From Geobacter argillaceus (lineage in GTDB: Bacteria > Desulfobacterota > Desulfuromonadia > Geobacterales > DSM-12255), in NCBI RefSeq assembly GCF_007830735.1, contig NZ_VLLN01000022.1, positions 1 through 64,000 of the forward strand: a stretch of DNA of 64,000 nt, in the 5' to 3' direction. Position 1 is the stretch's first letter; each line of letters begins with the position of its first letter. Made by a program: the position numbers and the translations under genes. This document shows, one piece after another, positions 16,963 to 25,821 of the stretch. The notes beneath the pieces are model-generated. The model did no database searches. It was not told where the DNA came from and was given only the letters and a program-made list of their open reading frames with translations.

Positions 16963-18063
16963 CTATACTGCAACCACTTCATTATATTTGTTCAGACTCA
17001 TATTCATAATATTATCTATTCCGTGGTTATTACTGACGAACCGTCGTGCTTTTTCTGCCATTTCCAGCCTTTTTTCTGAATTACGCCAGAGCAGGTTAAC
17101 TTTATCTTTAAAATCAGCTAATTCTCTAAACAGGTAGCCATTCTCACCCTCTGTTACCAGTTCCCGGTTTGCGAGAATATCACGACAGACAACCGTGTTA
17201 CCGTGAACCATATATTCGAGAATGGCATTGGACATCCCTTCAGAATAGGAAGGATGAATTGCAAAACGAGCATTCTTTACAATCGCTGCAATCTCTGGCG
17301 GATCTTTATGCCCAACGAAATATATTTTGCCTCCTACACCATTTTTTTCAGCAAGCTCTCTCATTAGTTCAAGTTCTTTTCCCGCATTCCGGTGCTCGCC
17401 GGTACCAATAACAACAACATTACCTTCCATGCCCGAGAGAGCCTCCATCAAAAAATCATATCCTTTCACCGGTTTGATATTTCCGACGGCCACCATGTAA
17501 TCCTTGACAGGGAGAGTCACAGCCACTGATTGGGCGTAACCGTCTGCACAGTTTATGTCTATGGCATTGGGAATAACCGATGTCTTGCTTTTCAGTGCGG
17601 GCTCACGTGCCAGCAGAATATCCTTTACTTCATTCGACACACAGACAATTGATTTTGCCAGACGATAAGCTACCTTTTCTTCGAGGTACTGCCAAAGCCT
17701 GCTGTGATAAATACCGATATCACGTCGCGAGACTATGACCGGGATATCACTCAATTTACCAAGTAAGCTGCCAAAGATGTTGGCGCTCGGCAGAAAAGCA
17801 TGAATGACATCACACTGCCATTCCTTTAATCGCTTACGCAAAGAAAGCATCTGGCTAAATGCTTCTGTCCCGTAGATCCGCTTTAACCCAAGATTTACCA
17901 TCTGAATATCCGGAGATAATTCGACTGCCAGTGCCCCTTCCCGTTGCAGGCAGACCATCATAACTTTACCTACTTTTCGAGTTGCAAGACTGTTGGCTAG
18001 AAGAATAAGCTGGCGCTGAGTTCCTCCGACATCAAACTTATCGATTATGAAGGCAACATTCAT
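16963..18063 (-). CDS. Glycosyltransferase, GT4 family
   Basis: A 366-residue GT-B enzyme. The N-terminal NVAFIIDKFDVGGTQRQLILLANSL is the typical GT4 acceptor-domain start (GG..R.L..LA..L). The C-terminal domain has VAVGNIKPVKGYDFLMEAL, VVVIGTGEHR, and the donor-binding HPSYSEGMSNAILEYMVHGNTVVCRDILANRELVTEGENG. The start ATG has AAGGGAG at good spacing, 10 bp after the deacetylase ends. It would act at the cytoplasmic face on the undecaprenyl-linked intermediate; the sugar is not predictable. Confidence 0.85.
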   Translation of the reverse strand: MNVAFIIDKFDVGGTQRQLILLANSLATRKVGKVMMVCLQREGALAVELSPDIQMVNLGLKRIYGTEAFSQMLSLRKRLKEWQCDVIHAFLPSANIFGSLLGKLSDIPVIVSRRDIGIYHSRLWQYLEEKVAYRLAKSIVCVSNEVKDILLAREPALKSKTSVIPNAIDINCADGYAQSVAVTLPVKDYMVAVGNIKPVKGYDFLMEALSGMEGNVVVIGTGEHRNAGKELELMRELAEKNGVGGKIYFVGHKDPPEIAAIVKNARFAIHPSYSEGMSNAILEYMVHGNTVVCRDILANRELVTEGENGYLFRELADFKDKVNLLWRNSEKRLEMAEKARRFVSNNHGIDNIMNMSLNKYNEVVAV

Positions 18064-18073
18064 AGCAACTCCC

Positions 18074-18832
18074 TTAAGGTCTCCCCCGCACCGTATGAAG
18101 AATCTGGTGAAAAAGATCGAACGCCCCGCCCAGTTTCAATCTAAAATCTTCCAGTGTATCGAAACCGCCAATTTCGGTACGGCGAAGCAGATATGGATTC
18201 TCGACGGCGGCAAGGCCGTTGGCACCGGGGCGGTTCGAACAGGCAGCGCGATAACCAAGTTCTGCCAACTGCTTGATCGTCTCCTGATCATACTCACCAT
18301 AGGGGTAGCAGAAAAAGTCAACTGAACCGTCAATAATGGTGGCAAGAGCTTGCCGAGATTCGGCAAGCTCTAAGCGCTTCAGCTCTGTTGCCACTTGCGG
18401 AAGATGAGGGTGACTGACCGTGTGGGAGCCAAACTCCCAGCCATGCGAGTACATCTCTAGAATCTGTTGATGAGTCAAGTAGTTATGCTTTGCAATGCTG
18501 CCAGTCGTGCAGAATACCGTTCCGGTGAACCCGTAGGCTCGCATGATCGGGAAGGCTGAAACATAATTGTCCACATACCCGTCATCAAAGGTGATGATGA
18601 TGCTCTTGGCACTAAAACGCTGGTGGACTGCCCCCAAGAAGTCAGAGATACTGATTGTCCGGTACCCATGTTCAGCCAGAAAAGACATTTGCGCATTGAA
18701 ATCCGCGGGCGTCACATTGAGATACGTGCGATCATCGGTAACTCCGTGATAACACAGAATCCGTATTTCACTGCCGCATTTGACAACCGGATAGACCAAC
18801 TTTGCCAGAGTGCGGGTGAGTTGGCGTCTCAC
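18074..18832 (-). CDS. Polysaccharide deacetylase (NodB-type), exopolysaccharide cluster copy 2
   Basis: NodB-homology domain: ILCYHGVTDD, the metal and base Asp pair in IITFDDGYVDNY, HT-containing WEFGSHTVSHPHL (H-x3-H zinc motif) and FCYPYGEYD. It would remove N-acetyl groups from the polymer or from a lipid-linked intermediate. No signal peptide is evident, unlike secreted deacetylases, so a cytoplasmic or weakly membrane-bound site is possible. The frame is open to a TTG at 18838, but the GTG at 18832 forms a GTGA overlap with the stop of the upstream glycosyltransferase and has GAGG 8 nt upstream. Confidence 0.85.
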   Translation of the reverse strand: MRRQLTRTLAKLVYPVVKCGSEIRILCYHGVTDDRTYLNVTPADFNAQMSFLAEHGYRTISISDFLGAVHQRFSAKSIIITFDDGYVDNYVSAFPIMRAYGFTGTVFCTTGSIAKHNYLTHQQILEMYSHGWEFGSHTVSHPHLPQVATELKRLELAESRQALATIIDGSVDFFCYPYGEYDQETIKQLAELGYRAACSNRPGANGLAAVENPYLLRRTEIGGFDTLEDFRLKLGGAFDLFHQILHTVRGRP

Positions 18833-20070
18833 GTGCAAAACCTCTTACGGTACGCTTCTATATTCCGCGAGAGGTCGAATTCTTCCATAACCAACTGACA
18901 ACCGGTTTCGGCATGCGCCTGCCGCAGCGACGGATCGTTATAATAACAGGCAAGGGCGTCGGCTAGGGCTGCAGCATTTCCCCCCTCGACAATAATGCCG
19001 GTTTCACCGTCCCGTATCAATTCCTCCACCGAACCAAACCGGGTCGTAATAACCGCCGTGCGGGCAGCGAGCGATTCTATCAGGACGTTGGGAATCCCCC
19101 AGTGCTTTTCTGCCTGTGCCATAAGGACTGAAACATCAGACTTTCTGTAGTAGGGCACAACCTCTGCCTGGGTTAAAGGTCCGGTCATGGTGATACAGTC
19201 AGTAAGACCGAGTCTGGCAATTTGCGCTTTGATTGCCTGCTCCATCGGGCCATCACCAATGATGGTGCCATGAAAGGTAATGCCGCGAGTTTTAAGTAGT
19301 GCCAAGGCATCAACGAGATAGTTGACGCCTTTGTAGTCTTGCAAAGTACCGACAGAAAGAATCTGATACACCGCATTCCCTTTTCCCGGTGGCGATTGAA
19401 ACAGGGCCAGATCAAGACCATGGTGAATGATTTCTATCTTTTCAGGTGGTGCCTTGGGGGCTATGGCCAGAAGGTGATCTTTGTTTTGCCGGGTACAGGT
19501 GCTGACAAATTCAGCGGCCATGATTTTCTCGGCCAGTCCGGTGGTATCCTGGTAAATATCATGGGCATGCCCCATGAAGCTGAACGGAATCCCGGTAAGG
19601 TCTTTGACAACTTGGGCAACGGAGGCAGGGTATGTGGCCCAGAGTGCATGAAGATAGGTGATCTGATTCTTCTCTGCCCAACGGGCAAAAGCTACGGACT
19701 TGGGGAAAAACACCAGGGCCTTAACCAGAAACTCCGGGCACGGCAAGTCACGGGCAATGATCTTAACCAGTGCAGCAACGTAACGCAACGGTCGGGTCAA
19801 CAGCATAACAAGGTTGGCAATGAATATCTGCAGCGAAAACAGATAAGGAAGATACAGGGTATTGCCAAGCAGATCCTTGGCCTGAGCATGAACAATCTGG
19901 CCCGTTACGGCATAGCGCAGGGAAAAGATGACAAAATCGAGTTTATCAGCCAGAGCATGCAGTTCACGCAGGATAAAGGTTTCATCGTAACTTGGGAAAC
20001 GAGAAAGGATAAAGGCAATTTTATGTTTCGTGCCTGTCGGTTCAGGTGATTGTCTGTTTATCGTGGTCAT
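18829..20070 (-). CDS. Glycosyltransferase, GT4 family (WcaL/colanic-acid type)
   Basis: A 413-residue GT-B enzyme. The N-terminal half (KIAFILSRFPSYDETFILRELHALADKLDFVIFSLR) closely fits WcaL-type colanic acid glycosyltransferases. C-terminal donor motif: LMAQAEKHWGIPNVLIESLAARTAVITTRFGSVEELIRDGETGIIV. The ATG overlaps the upstream stop as ATGA, and its own stop overlaps the deacetylase start, so three genes are translationally chained. Sugar specificity unknown. Confidence 0.85.
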   Translation of the reverse strand: MTTINRQSPEPTGTKHKIAFILSRFPSYDETFILRELHALADKLDFVIFSLRYAVTGQIVHAQAKDLLGNTLYLPYLFSLQIFIANLVMLLTRPLRYVAALVKIIARDLPCPEFLVKALVFFPKSVAFARWAEKNQITYLHALWATYPASVAQVVKDLTGIPFSFMGHAHDIYQDTTGLAEKIMAAEFVSTCTRQNKDHLLAIAPKAPPEKIEIIHHGLDLALFQSPPGKGNAVYQILSVGTLQDYKGVNYLVDALALLKTRGITFHGTIIGDGPMEQAIKAQIARLGLTDCITMTGPLTQAEVVPYYRKSDVSVLMAQAEKHWGIPNVLIESLAARTAVITTRFGSVEELIRDGETGIIVEGGNAAALADALACYYNDPSLRQAHAETGCQLVMEEFDLSRNIEAYRKRFCT

Positions 20071-21185
20071 CTCGCTCCCGTCTTATTGCTCTCCAACATA
20101 TCGAAAAACAACCTTTCGTATGCCCGAACCATCTGAACTGTGTCGCACCCTTCCATCCCCCGCTGGCGAAAATTATCGGCCAACCGGTCGATCTCCCCCT
20201 GCGACGAGAGCAGTCGCTCCAAGGCAGCCAGTATCGCTTCGGTGTTGCCAGCCGGAACCTTGATTCCGTCTTCACCATCTCTGACAAATTCGGCAGTCCC
20301 GCCTACATCATAGAAAACCGGTGGTGTACCCGCGCACATTGTTTCAAGAATAACCAGCGGTAACCCTTCCCACCGTGAGGGGAGGACAAACAGATCGCAG
20401 CTCTTGAGAATGAGCGGCACATCATCACGACTGCCAGTGAGCCAAACACGACTCTGCATTCCGGTTGCCGCCACCTCGCGCTCCAGTTCACCCCGCAGTG
20501 GACCGTCACCAACAATGAGCGTATAGACGTTATAGCCTTTATCAACAAGTGTTCGCGTAATACGAACCAGTTCAGCCTGATCTTTGGCCTCTACCAGTCT
20601 GCCGACATTTACCAACAGTCGGGCGTCTGCAAGCGCCGAAAAATGCGCCAGAAGATCTCCTCTGATGTCACCCCCCTGCCGGAATGGGGTCAGATCAATC
20701 CCGTTATAGATGACTTTATGTTTGCGCAGTGCACCGGGCACATTCATCCGGTAAAATTCCCGTACCGCTTGGGAAACAAAAATATAGCCGTCTGCTTTGG
20801 GTGCGAGCAGGCGATCGATAGCAAAATGGTACCACTTCTTCCAGAGATCGACGTTGTGCTCATCCACCACAACCGGTACGCTGACAAAACATTTCAATAA
20901 CCGGGCATAGAGATTGGCCGACCAGAGGTGGGAGTTGATGATATCGACCCTCTCATCTCGCACGATGTTGCGCAGTTTCCCCAGTACTGAAATATCAAAC
21001 CCACGCTTTTTGTTCAGAGGAATCACCTTGATCCCGCGATCAACAAGGTGGTGAGCATGGCACCCCACGTCATCCAGACAACAGACCAGTGGCTCGACAC
21101 CAGGGCCGTGCTCACTTGCCAGAGACAGTAGCATTTTCTCGGCGCCGCCGTACCCCAGCGACCAGATCAGATACATTACCTTCAT
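20067..21185 (-). CDS. Glycosyltransferase, GT4 family
   Basis: From the ATG at 21185 the product has 372 residues: MKVMYLIWSLGYGGAEKMLLSLA at the N-terminus and LVNVGRLVEAKDQAELVRI, LIVGDGPLRGELE and LPSRWEGLPLVILETMCAGTPPVFYDVGGTAEFVRDGEDG in the donor domain. The frame is open to 21308, but 21185 forms an ATGA overlap with the O-antigen-ligase-like gene and starts at the first strand, so the longer version is rejected. Confidence 0.85.
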   Translation of the reverse strand: MKVMYLIWSLGYGGAEKMLLSLASEHGPGVEPLVCCLDDVGCHAHHLVDRGIKVIPLNKKRGFDISVLGKLRNIVRDERVDIINSHLWSANLYARLLKCFVSVPVVVDEHNVDLWKKWYHFAIDRLLAPKADGYIFVSQAVREFYRMNVPGALRKHKVIYNGIDLTPFRQGGDIRGDLLAHFSALADARLLVNVGRLVEAKDQAELVRITRTLVDKGYNVYTLIVGDGPLRGELEREVAATGMQSRVWLTGSRDDVPLILKSCDLFVLPSRWEGLPLVILETMCAGTPPVFYDVGGTAEFVRDGEDGIKVPAGNTEAILAALERLLSSQGEIDRLADNFRQRGMEGCDTVQMVRAYERLFFDMLESNKTGAR

Positions 21186-22585
21186 TCGCTTAGCTCCGGG
21201 TGCTGCGACAGGAAGCTGATAATCGCGCTGCAGGTCATGAAGTAACAGAGCATTTCGGTATTTTCCAAACGTGAACCGAACATGCTGGAGACCAGGAGCG
21301 AGACACACATACCGATCGCCCCTAGAGCAATACTCTTTCGAAGAGGATCCACTGCATTTTTCAGAATATGGTACGCATTCTGGCAGGTTCGCCAGAAAAA
21401 GTAGAGATAAGCCAACAGAGCAGGTATACCCATATAGACCATGATTTTCATGAACATATTATGGGTATCCCGTTCAGGAACTGACTCATCTGAGAGATAA
21501 TGGGTAACAATGTTTGGAAATGAGAGGAGTCCCTTGCCAAAGATAGGAGATTCCTTGATCATTGCGCCAGCAGCTTCCCACAGAATAAGCCTGTTTGCCG
21601 CTGACCGGTCAATATTGTCGGTATCCGTTAGACTTACATCTCCGCCTTGAAAGGTGTGACCAAACAAACGGGTAGTGACCGATTCAGGTATTATTTCCGG
21701 GAAAAAAAACAGGGCCATTCCCCCTATCAAAAGTGAAGTAACAAAGAAGATCTTCCCTTTAAAGTAAAGTTGGGTCAAAATTGCCGCGCCAAAGGAGAGA
21801 TAGGCACCGCGGGAAAAAGTCCCGATCATCACCTTCACTGCCAGCAACATGACCACCAGCAAGGCCATTCGTAGTCTTCCCCCGAAAAAAAGCATAAAGG
21901 CAAACATGACCGGTAGCAGAGAAGCTATAAAGGCGCCATACATGTTCGGTTGTTGCAATGGTCCGTTTACTCTACTCTTCTCTATAGATGAAGCCCATCG
22001 CTTTTCCCGATACTCATTGAAACCATTCAGGATAGAAAGAGTACTCCCACACCAGGAAAAGAAAAGGGCATGCCTGACATCCTGCAGGGACGAAAAGCAA
22101 CCGGTCAGTCCCAGATAGAGCAACCAGGGGACAACCAGTTCTACTGTATAGGTAAACAATTCTGCTTTCGAGGGTGAATAGGCACGGATAAGCCCCTGGA
22201 CGAGGCCGATGATGATGAACACAAAAATGAGATAGACAATGTTCCGCATGCGCCGATCCCCGTTAAGCCTTCCTTCTGGGCTCGTCAGGTAGTAACGGTA
22301 GAATAGCGAGAGAACCAAAATATTGGTCAAATTTACTCCTTTTGCCACTGCAAAAGGGGCGATCTTGGCCATGGGCAGATAAAGTAATGTTATAGCAAGG
22401 ATATAGAACTTATTATCTGTGGCCAGGCAACGCAGGTAAAAAATTGCTCCGCCAACACCGATAAGCTGGAGGATTATGGATGGAAGCCTGACATCAAAGA
22501 CAAAGACGAAGAGGATCAGGACAACTGCAGCAATTAAAAAAAGCGAGCGGATCAAACTTGCTCCTCTGAACGTGTAAATACACAT
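21182..22585 (-). CDS. O-antigen ligase/polymerase family membrane protein (Wzy/WaaL-like)
   Basis: A 467-residue polytopic protein with about 10-12 hydrophobic stretches and the large periplasmic loop near residues 300-380 holding AANRLILWEAAGAMIKESPIFGKGLLSF and a later HN in ERDTHNMFMKIMVYMG, as in Wzy_C/O-antigen ligase proteins. In an exopolysaccharide locus it most likely polymerises repeat units in the periplasm. The ATG at 22585 is taken as the start; a TTG at 22555 has a much better GAGGAG spacing and may be the real one. A 72-bp gap separates it from the upstream deacetylase. Confidence 0.8.
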   Translation of the reverse strand: MCIYTFRGASLIRSLFLIAAVVLILFVFVFDVRLPSIILQLIGVGGAIFYLRCLATDNKFYILAITLLYLPMAKIAPFAVAKGVNLTNILVLSLFYRYYLTSPEGRLNGDRRMRNIVYLIFVFIIIGLVQGLIRAYSPSKAELFTYTVELVVPWLLYLGLTGCFSSLQDVRHALFFSWCGSTLSILNGFNEYREKRWASSIEKSRVNGPLQQPNMYGAFIASLLPVMFAFMLFFGGRLRMALLVVMLLAVKVMIGTFSRGAYLSFGAAILTQLYFKGKIFFVTSLLIGGMALFFFPEIIPESVTTRLFGHTFQGGDVSLTDTDNIDRSAANRLILWEAAGAMIKESPIFGKGLLSFPNIVTHYLSDESVPERDTHNMFMKIMVYMGIPALLAYLYFFWRTCQNAYHILKNAVDPLRKSIALGAIGMCVSLLVSSMFGSRLENTEMLCYFMTCSAIISFLSQHPELSE

Positions 22586-22657
22586 CTATTTCCAAAATTT
22601 ACAGCCATCATTCACACTCCCATCACCTGATGTTGTAAGCATCATGGGAACAACCTG

Positions 22658-23437
22658 TCACCCGAGCACCACCGCTCTCATTTTTTCATACAAGCGGTTG
22701 CCAAGAACTGATTTGGCTGCAGCCAGCAACCGAGCCTTTCGCGCCATGCGAGCAGTAAACGCAGCATCTCCGGCAACGAGCCCAGCAAACTCTCTTAAAG
22801 ACGTTTCCGCACGGATAGTAATACGCGGGATATTCACCATTGATCGTCCGAACTTGAGCAGTCCGACCTGCGAAGTGCAGAGTATCGAATAGCCACACTG
22901 TTTGGCCGCCGCGATGGCACGATCATTCATCCGTCCACCGGGGGCTGAGAAACTTTCGATCAACTGACCGGTAAGTCTAGTCAACTCACTTTGCGATTCA
23001 TCGAGTTCAAAGTTGACATCTACCTCACTCAGATCACTGATAAAAGCATGCGTCACGCCATGACTTCCGACCCCCATCCCGGCTGTATGCACCAGTCGAA
23101 CCTGTTCTTCGGTCATATAGTGCGTTGTACCGATCCAGTCGGTGGTAATGAAAAAATGCGCCGTGAAGCCGAACTCCTGCAATATGGGGAGCGCCAAAGT
23201 GTAGTTTGACTCATGCCCGTCATCAAAAGTCAGAACCACCCTCTTTTCCGGCCATTCAGCAAGCTCGCGCAGTTCATCCAACAAGACAGTCCGGTACCCC
23301 TCACCGTGAAGGTATTCCATCTGTTCCCGGAACTGCACGACCTGCAAAACATAAAGCTGTTCGCCAGGGTCCTTCGCGCCGGCCGGATGCCCGACATCCT
23401 CCAGTGCGTGATACATGAGAACGGGAATGGCCGTCAC
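22658..23437 (-). CDS. Polysaccharide deacetylase (NodB-type), exopolysaccharide cluster copy 1
   Basis: NodB-homology domain: IPVLMYHALED, VLTFDDGHESNY (catalytic Asp and first metal Asp), MGVGSHGVTHAFISDL (H-x3-H) and FSAPGGRMND. XrtA-associated loci commonly carry such a deacetylase. The frame opens at 23497, but the GTG at 23437 makes a GTGA overlap with the GT2 stop and has a strong GGGGGAG upstream, so it is preferred. No signal peptide is visible from this start. Confidence 0.85.
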   Translation of the reverse strand: MTAIPVLMYHALEDVGHPAGAKDPGEQLYVLQVVQFREQMEYLHGEGYRTVLLDELRELAEWPEKRVVLTFDDGHESNYTLALPILQEFGFTAHFFITTDWIGTTHYMTEEQVRLVHTAGMGVGSHGVTHAFISDLSEVDVNFELDESQSELTRLTGQLIESFSAPGGRMNDRAIAAAKQCGYSILCTSQVGLLKFGRSMVNIPRITIRAETSLREFAGLVAGDAAFTARMARKARLLAAAKSVLGNRLYEKMRAVVLG

Positions 23438-24579
23438 TTTACTGCTCCCCCCGCATGAGCCGCCTTCCATGCGGTCGCAGATTGCCCGGTAACCCATCGC
23501 CAGAAACCGACCAGTGCAGCCAGGTTCATGACCACCAGAAAGTAGCAGAGGTTGAGCAATTTCACCTTCCTGATTTGTGGCATCGTACCGGCTGCTGCGG
23601 CAGCGACATACAGCAGAAGCTGGCCTGTCAGCGCCATACGATATAGCAAACCATCAAGTACACAACTCGCTGCCAATGCACCGATCATGGCGAACGGAAC
23701 CAGCAACCGGGCGATTTTATGGCTCAGGAAACGCCACCAAAGCGGATTACACCACGGGAACAGGAGCGACGGTCTTAGGCTGAGGAGCTGCCAGTTACCT
23801 GCAAGTGTTCGGACTTTACGCTTCCACTCCTGGGAAACATCCTTGGAAACGATATCAAAGGCATGCGATCCTCCTTCGAATACGACTCGAAAATGGCTCT
23901 GGGCAATGACAAGCGGCGTCATGACGTCATCCAATAGCGTCCCGGGGGAAAGGGGCCGGTATAGCGCACGTCTGATGGCGTAAATTGCGCCGGTGGCGCC
24001 GACCACGGAACCGGTCTGGCCCTCTGCCTTGCGGATCCACTTTTCGTATTTCCAGTATGCCCCCATCTCGGCAGCAACTGAGCTCTCCCCATCCTGCAGG
24101 AAAAAAAGTTCACCGCTGACGCACCCGACTTCCTGATCCGTGAAGTTGGCGACCAACTGCCGGATGGCATCGGGGGCAAATTTCTGACGCACATCGGTAA
24201 AGACGATGATCTCCCCGCCAGCCTGAAGGACCCCTTCATTGACAGCCATGGCCTTCCCCTGACTGTTTGCCAGCGCCACAACTTTCACACTCCCAAACTC
24301 CAGCGAGTCGAGGACTTCAACGGTTCGGTCGGTCGAGCCGTCAGACACCACGACGACTTCTATCTTTTCGGCAGGATACTCTTGTCCCAGGATATTCTTG
24401 ATCCGGTTCTCGATGATTTGCTCTTCGTTGCGTGCAGCAATGACAACCGTTACCGTTGGCTCCCAGTCGCTCTTGTTTACTGGTCGCGTACGGACCATCC
24501 GCAACAGTGCCAACATGAGCGGATATCCTGCATATGCATAGGCTATTATGGTTACGCTGAGCCAGAAGAGCAGCTTCAT
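23434..24579 (-). CDS. Glycosyltransferase, GT2 family, membrane-bound
   Basis: From the ATG at 24579 the protein has 381 residues. An N-terminal membrane helix (LLFWLSVTIIAYAYAGYPLML) is followed by a GT-A domain: VTVVIAARNEEQIIENRIKNIL, VVVSDGSTDRTVEVL, the DxD-like FTDVRQKF, and EWKRKVRTLAGNWQLL (the Q/R-x-x-R-W-type acceptor motif). C-terminal membrane helices follow. Processive or single-addition action cannot be told apart. The ATG is 1 bp from the stop of the outer-membrane protein gene; upstream codons to 24699 are rejected for that reason. Confidence 0.85.
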   Translation of the reverse strand: MKLLFWLSVTIIAYAYAGYPLMLALLRMVRTRPVNKSDWEPTVTVVIAARNEEQIIENRIKNILGQEYPAEKIEVVVVSDGSTDRTVEVLDSLEFGSVKVVALANSQGKAMAVNEGVLQAGGEIIVFTDVRQKFAPDAIRQLVANFTDQEVGCVSGELFFLQDGESSVAAEMGAYWKYEKWIRKAEGQTGSVVGATGAIYAIRRALYRPLSPGTLLDDVMTPLVIAQSHFRVVFEGGSHAFDIVSKDVSQEWKRKVRTLAGNWQLLSLRPSLLFPWCNPLWWRFLSHKIARLLVPFAMIGALAASCVLDGLLYRMALTGQLLLYVAAAAAGTMPQIRKVKLLNLCYFLVVMNLAALVGFWRWVTGQSATAWKAAHAGGAVK

Positions 24580-24580
24580 T

Positions 24581-25816
24581 TCAGAACGTTTTCTTGAGTT
24601 CGATGATAACCCGATTGACCCACTTGTTATCGGTTGCGATCTGTTGTGATGAATAGTCCAGATAACTGTAGGCCGCTCTCGTAGACCATCCCTTGCCAAA
24701 TGTGTAACTTAGGCCACTATCCACGAAATACTTATCGGTAAAACCATCGCGCAGCAGGTCGTGGTAGCGCACATAGGTTAAACCTAAATTCCCCTGTAGA
24801 TTGTGAATAATTTCATACGTACCTTTGATAGCGCCGGAATAACGTTTGTTTTGCGCTATGTCAGTCACAGTATTGGTAAACTGAGTATAGTCTCCCGTCA
24901 GCTCAACAGAAGCCCGTTCTCGTAACTGCTTTTTCAATGAAACCGTATAATATTCTTCTTGAAAGGCATTCCCAAGAGGGTCATCGGTGTAGCTGACCCC
25001 GGTGGAGAGGGTAGCAATTACCGTGTCAAAGGTGTGGGTAAGACCTGCTGACCAGTAGGGGCCGATGGTCGAGGGACGGGCATCGTATTTGATTATGGAA
25101 GCGCCTCCCCGGACAAAAATGAATGACTTTTCGGCATATTCATAGCTAGGCCCGGCAGAAGCGACCTGACGGTTGAATTCATACTGATCGGCGATTTCGC
25201 GGGTGAACTCATAACTAGCCGACACGCTGAGTTTTGGCGTTATCTCGTACGAAGTGTCAATAAATGCGACATGATCCTGTTTGGGGCTTGCAGCCGGGTC
25301 ACGATACCAGGTGTTGATATAGCGGTAGCCGGTCCGGATCGACACTCCCGTTGCGGGACGCAAAATCAAGTGCGGAGAGATCGTGGCGACGTTGCGGTCC
25401 GTCTGGTTGACAAACAGACTCTCCCGTGACGTGTCGCGAGTGGCATCAAGCGATACCCTGCTGTATGTATCGCTGACATCAAGGAAAAGCAGCTCTTCAA
25501 TTAAGCGGATACTGCCGTTGGCAGCCAGTGCGTGGGTTGTCTCATCACCCTTTTTTCCGCGGTCGTAGATACGGTAATCGAAGTTATAGGAACTCTGCCA
25601 ATCCCAGAGAGGGGCCTTGTACAGAATCGACAAACCTGGCTGGATACGGGTGATAGACTCAGTTACGCGGTTAGTTGGCGTCTCAAACAGGTTGTCGGTG
25701 TATTCCTGGGTTACTGCGATTGATGGACTAACCTCGTATTCGGCACAATGAACGTTCGGAACAGCCACTAAAAATGCAGCCCAGACAACCGGCAGAAAAC
25801 TGTTCTTCACCAACAT
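24581..25816 (-). CDS. Outer-membrane beta-barrel protein of the XrtA/PEP-CTERM exopolysaccharide system
   Basis: A signal peptide (FLPVVWAAFLVAVPNVHCA) is followed by about 390 residues of alternating, aromatic-rich strands (for example WSTRAAYSYLDYSSQQ) that end in a C-terminal Phe (VIIELKKTF), the usual outer-membrane barrel sorting signal. Position between the AAA ATPase and a GT2 gene matches the PEP-CTERM-associated TIGR03016-type outer-membrane proteins. It could be the outer pore or a surface receptor for the polymer. The ATG at 25816 has GGGAG 9 nt upstream; an in-frame TTG at 25825 overlaps the upstream stop. Confidence 0.75.
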   Translation of the reverse strand: MLVKNSFLPVVWAAFLVAVPNVHCAEYEVSPSIAVTQEYTDNLFETPTNRVTESITRIQPGLSILYKAPLWDWQSSYNFDYRIYDRGKKGDETTHALAANGSIRLIEELLFLDVSDTYSRVSLDATRDTSRESLFVNQTDRNVATISPHLILRPATGVSIRTGYRYINTWYRDPAASPKQDHVAFIDTSYEITPKLSVSASYEFTREIADQYEFNRQVASAGPSYEYAEKSFIFVRGGASIIKYDARPSTIGPYWSAGLTHTFDTVIATLSTGVSYTDDPLGNAFQEEYYTVSLKKQLRERASVELTGDYTQFTNTVTDIAQNKRYSGAIKGTYEIIHNLQGNLGLTYVRYHDLLRDGFTDKYFVDSGLSYTFGKGWSTRAAYSYLDYSSQQIATDNKWVNRVIIELKKTF

Positions 25817-25821
25817 AGTAG

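Noticed and set aside
21182-22585. The polytopic protein as the missing exosortase
   Set aside because: Length, helix number and the large periplasmic loop fit the O-antigen ligase/polymerase family; exosortase Cys/Arg/His motifs are not seen.
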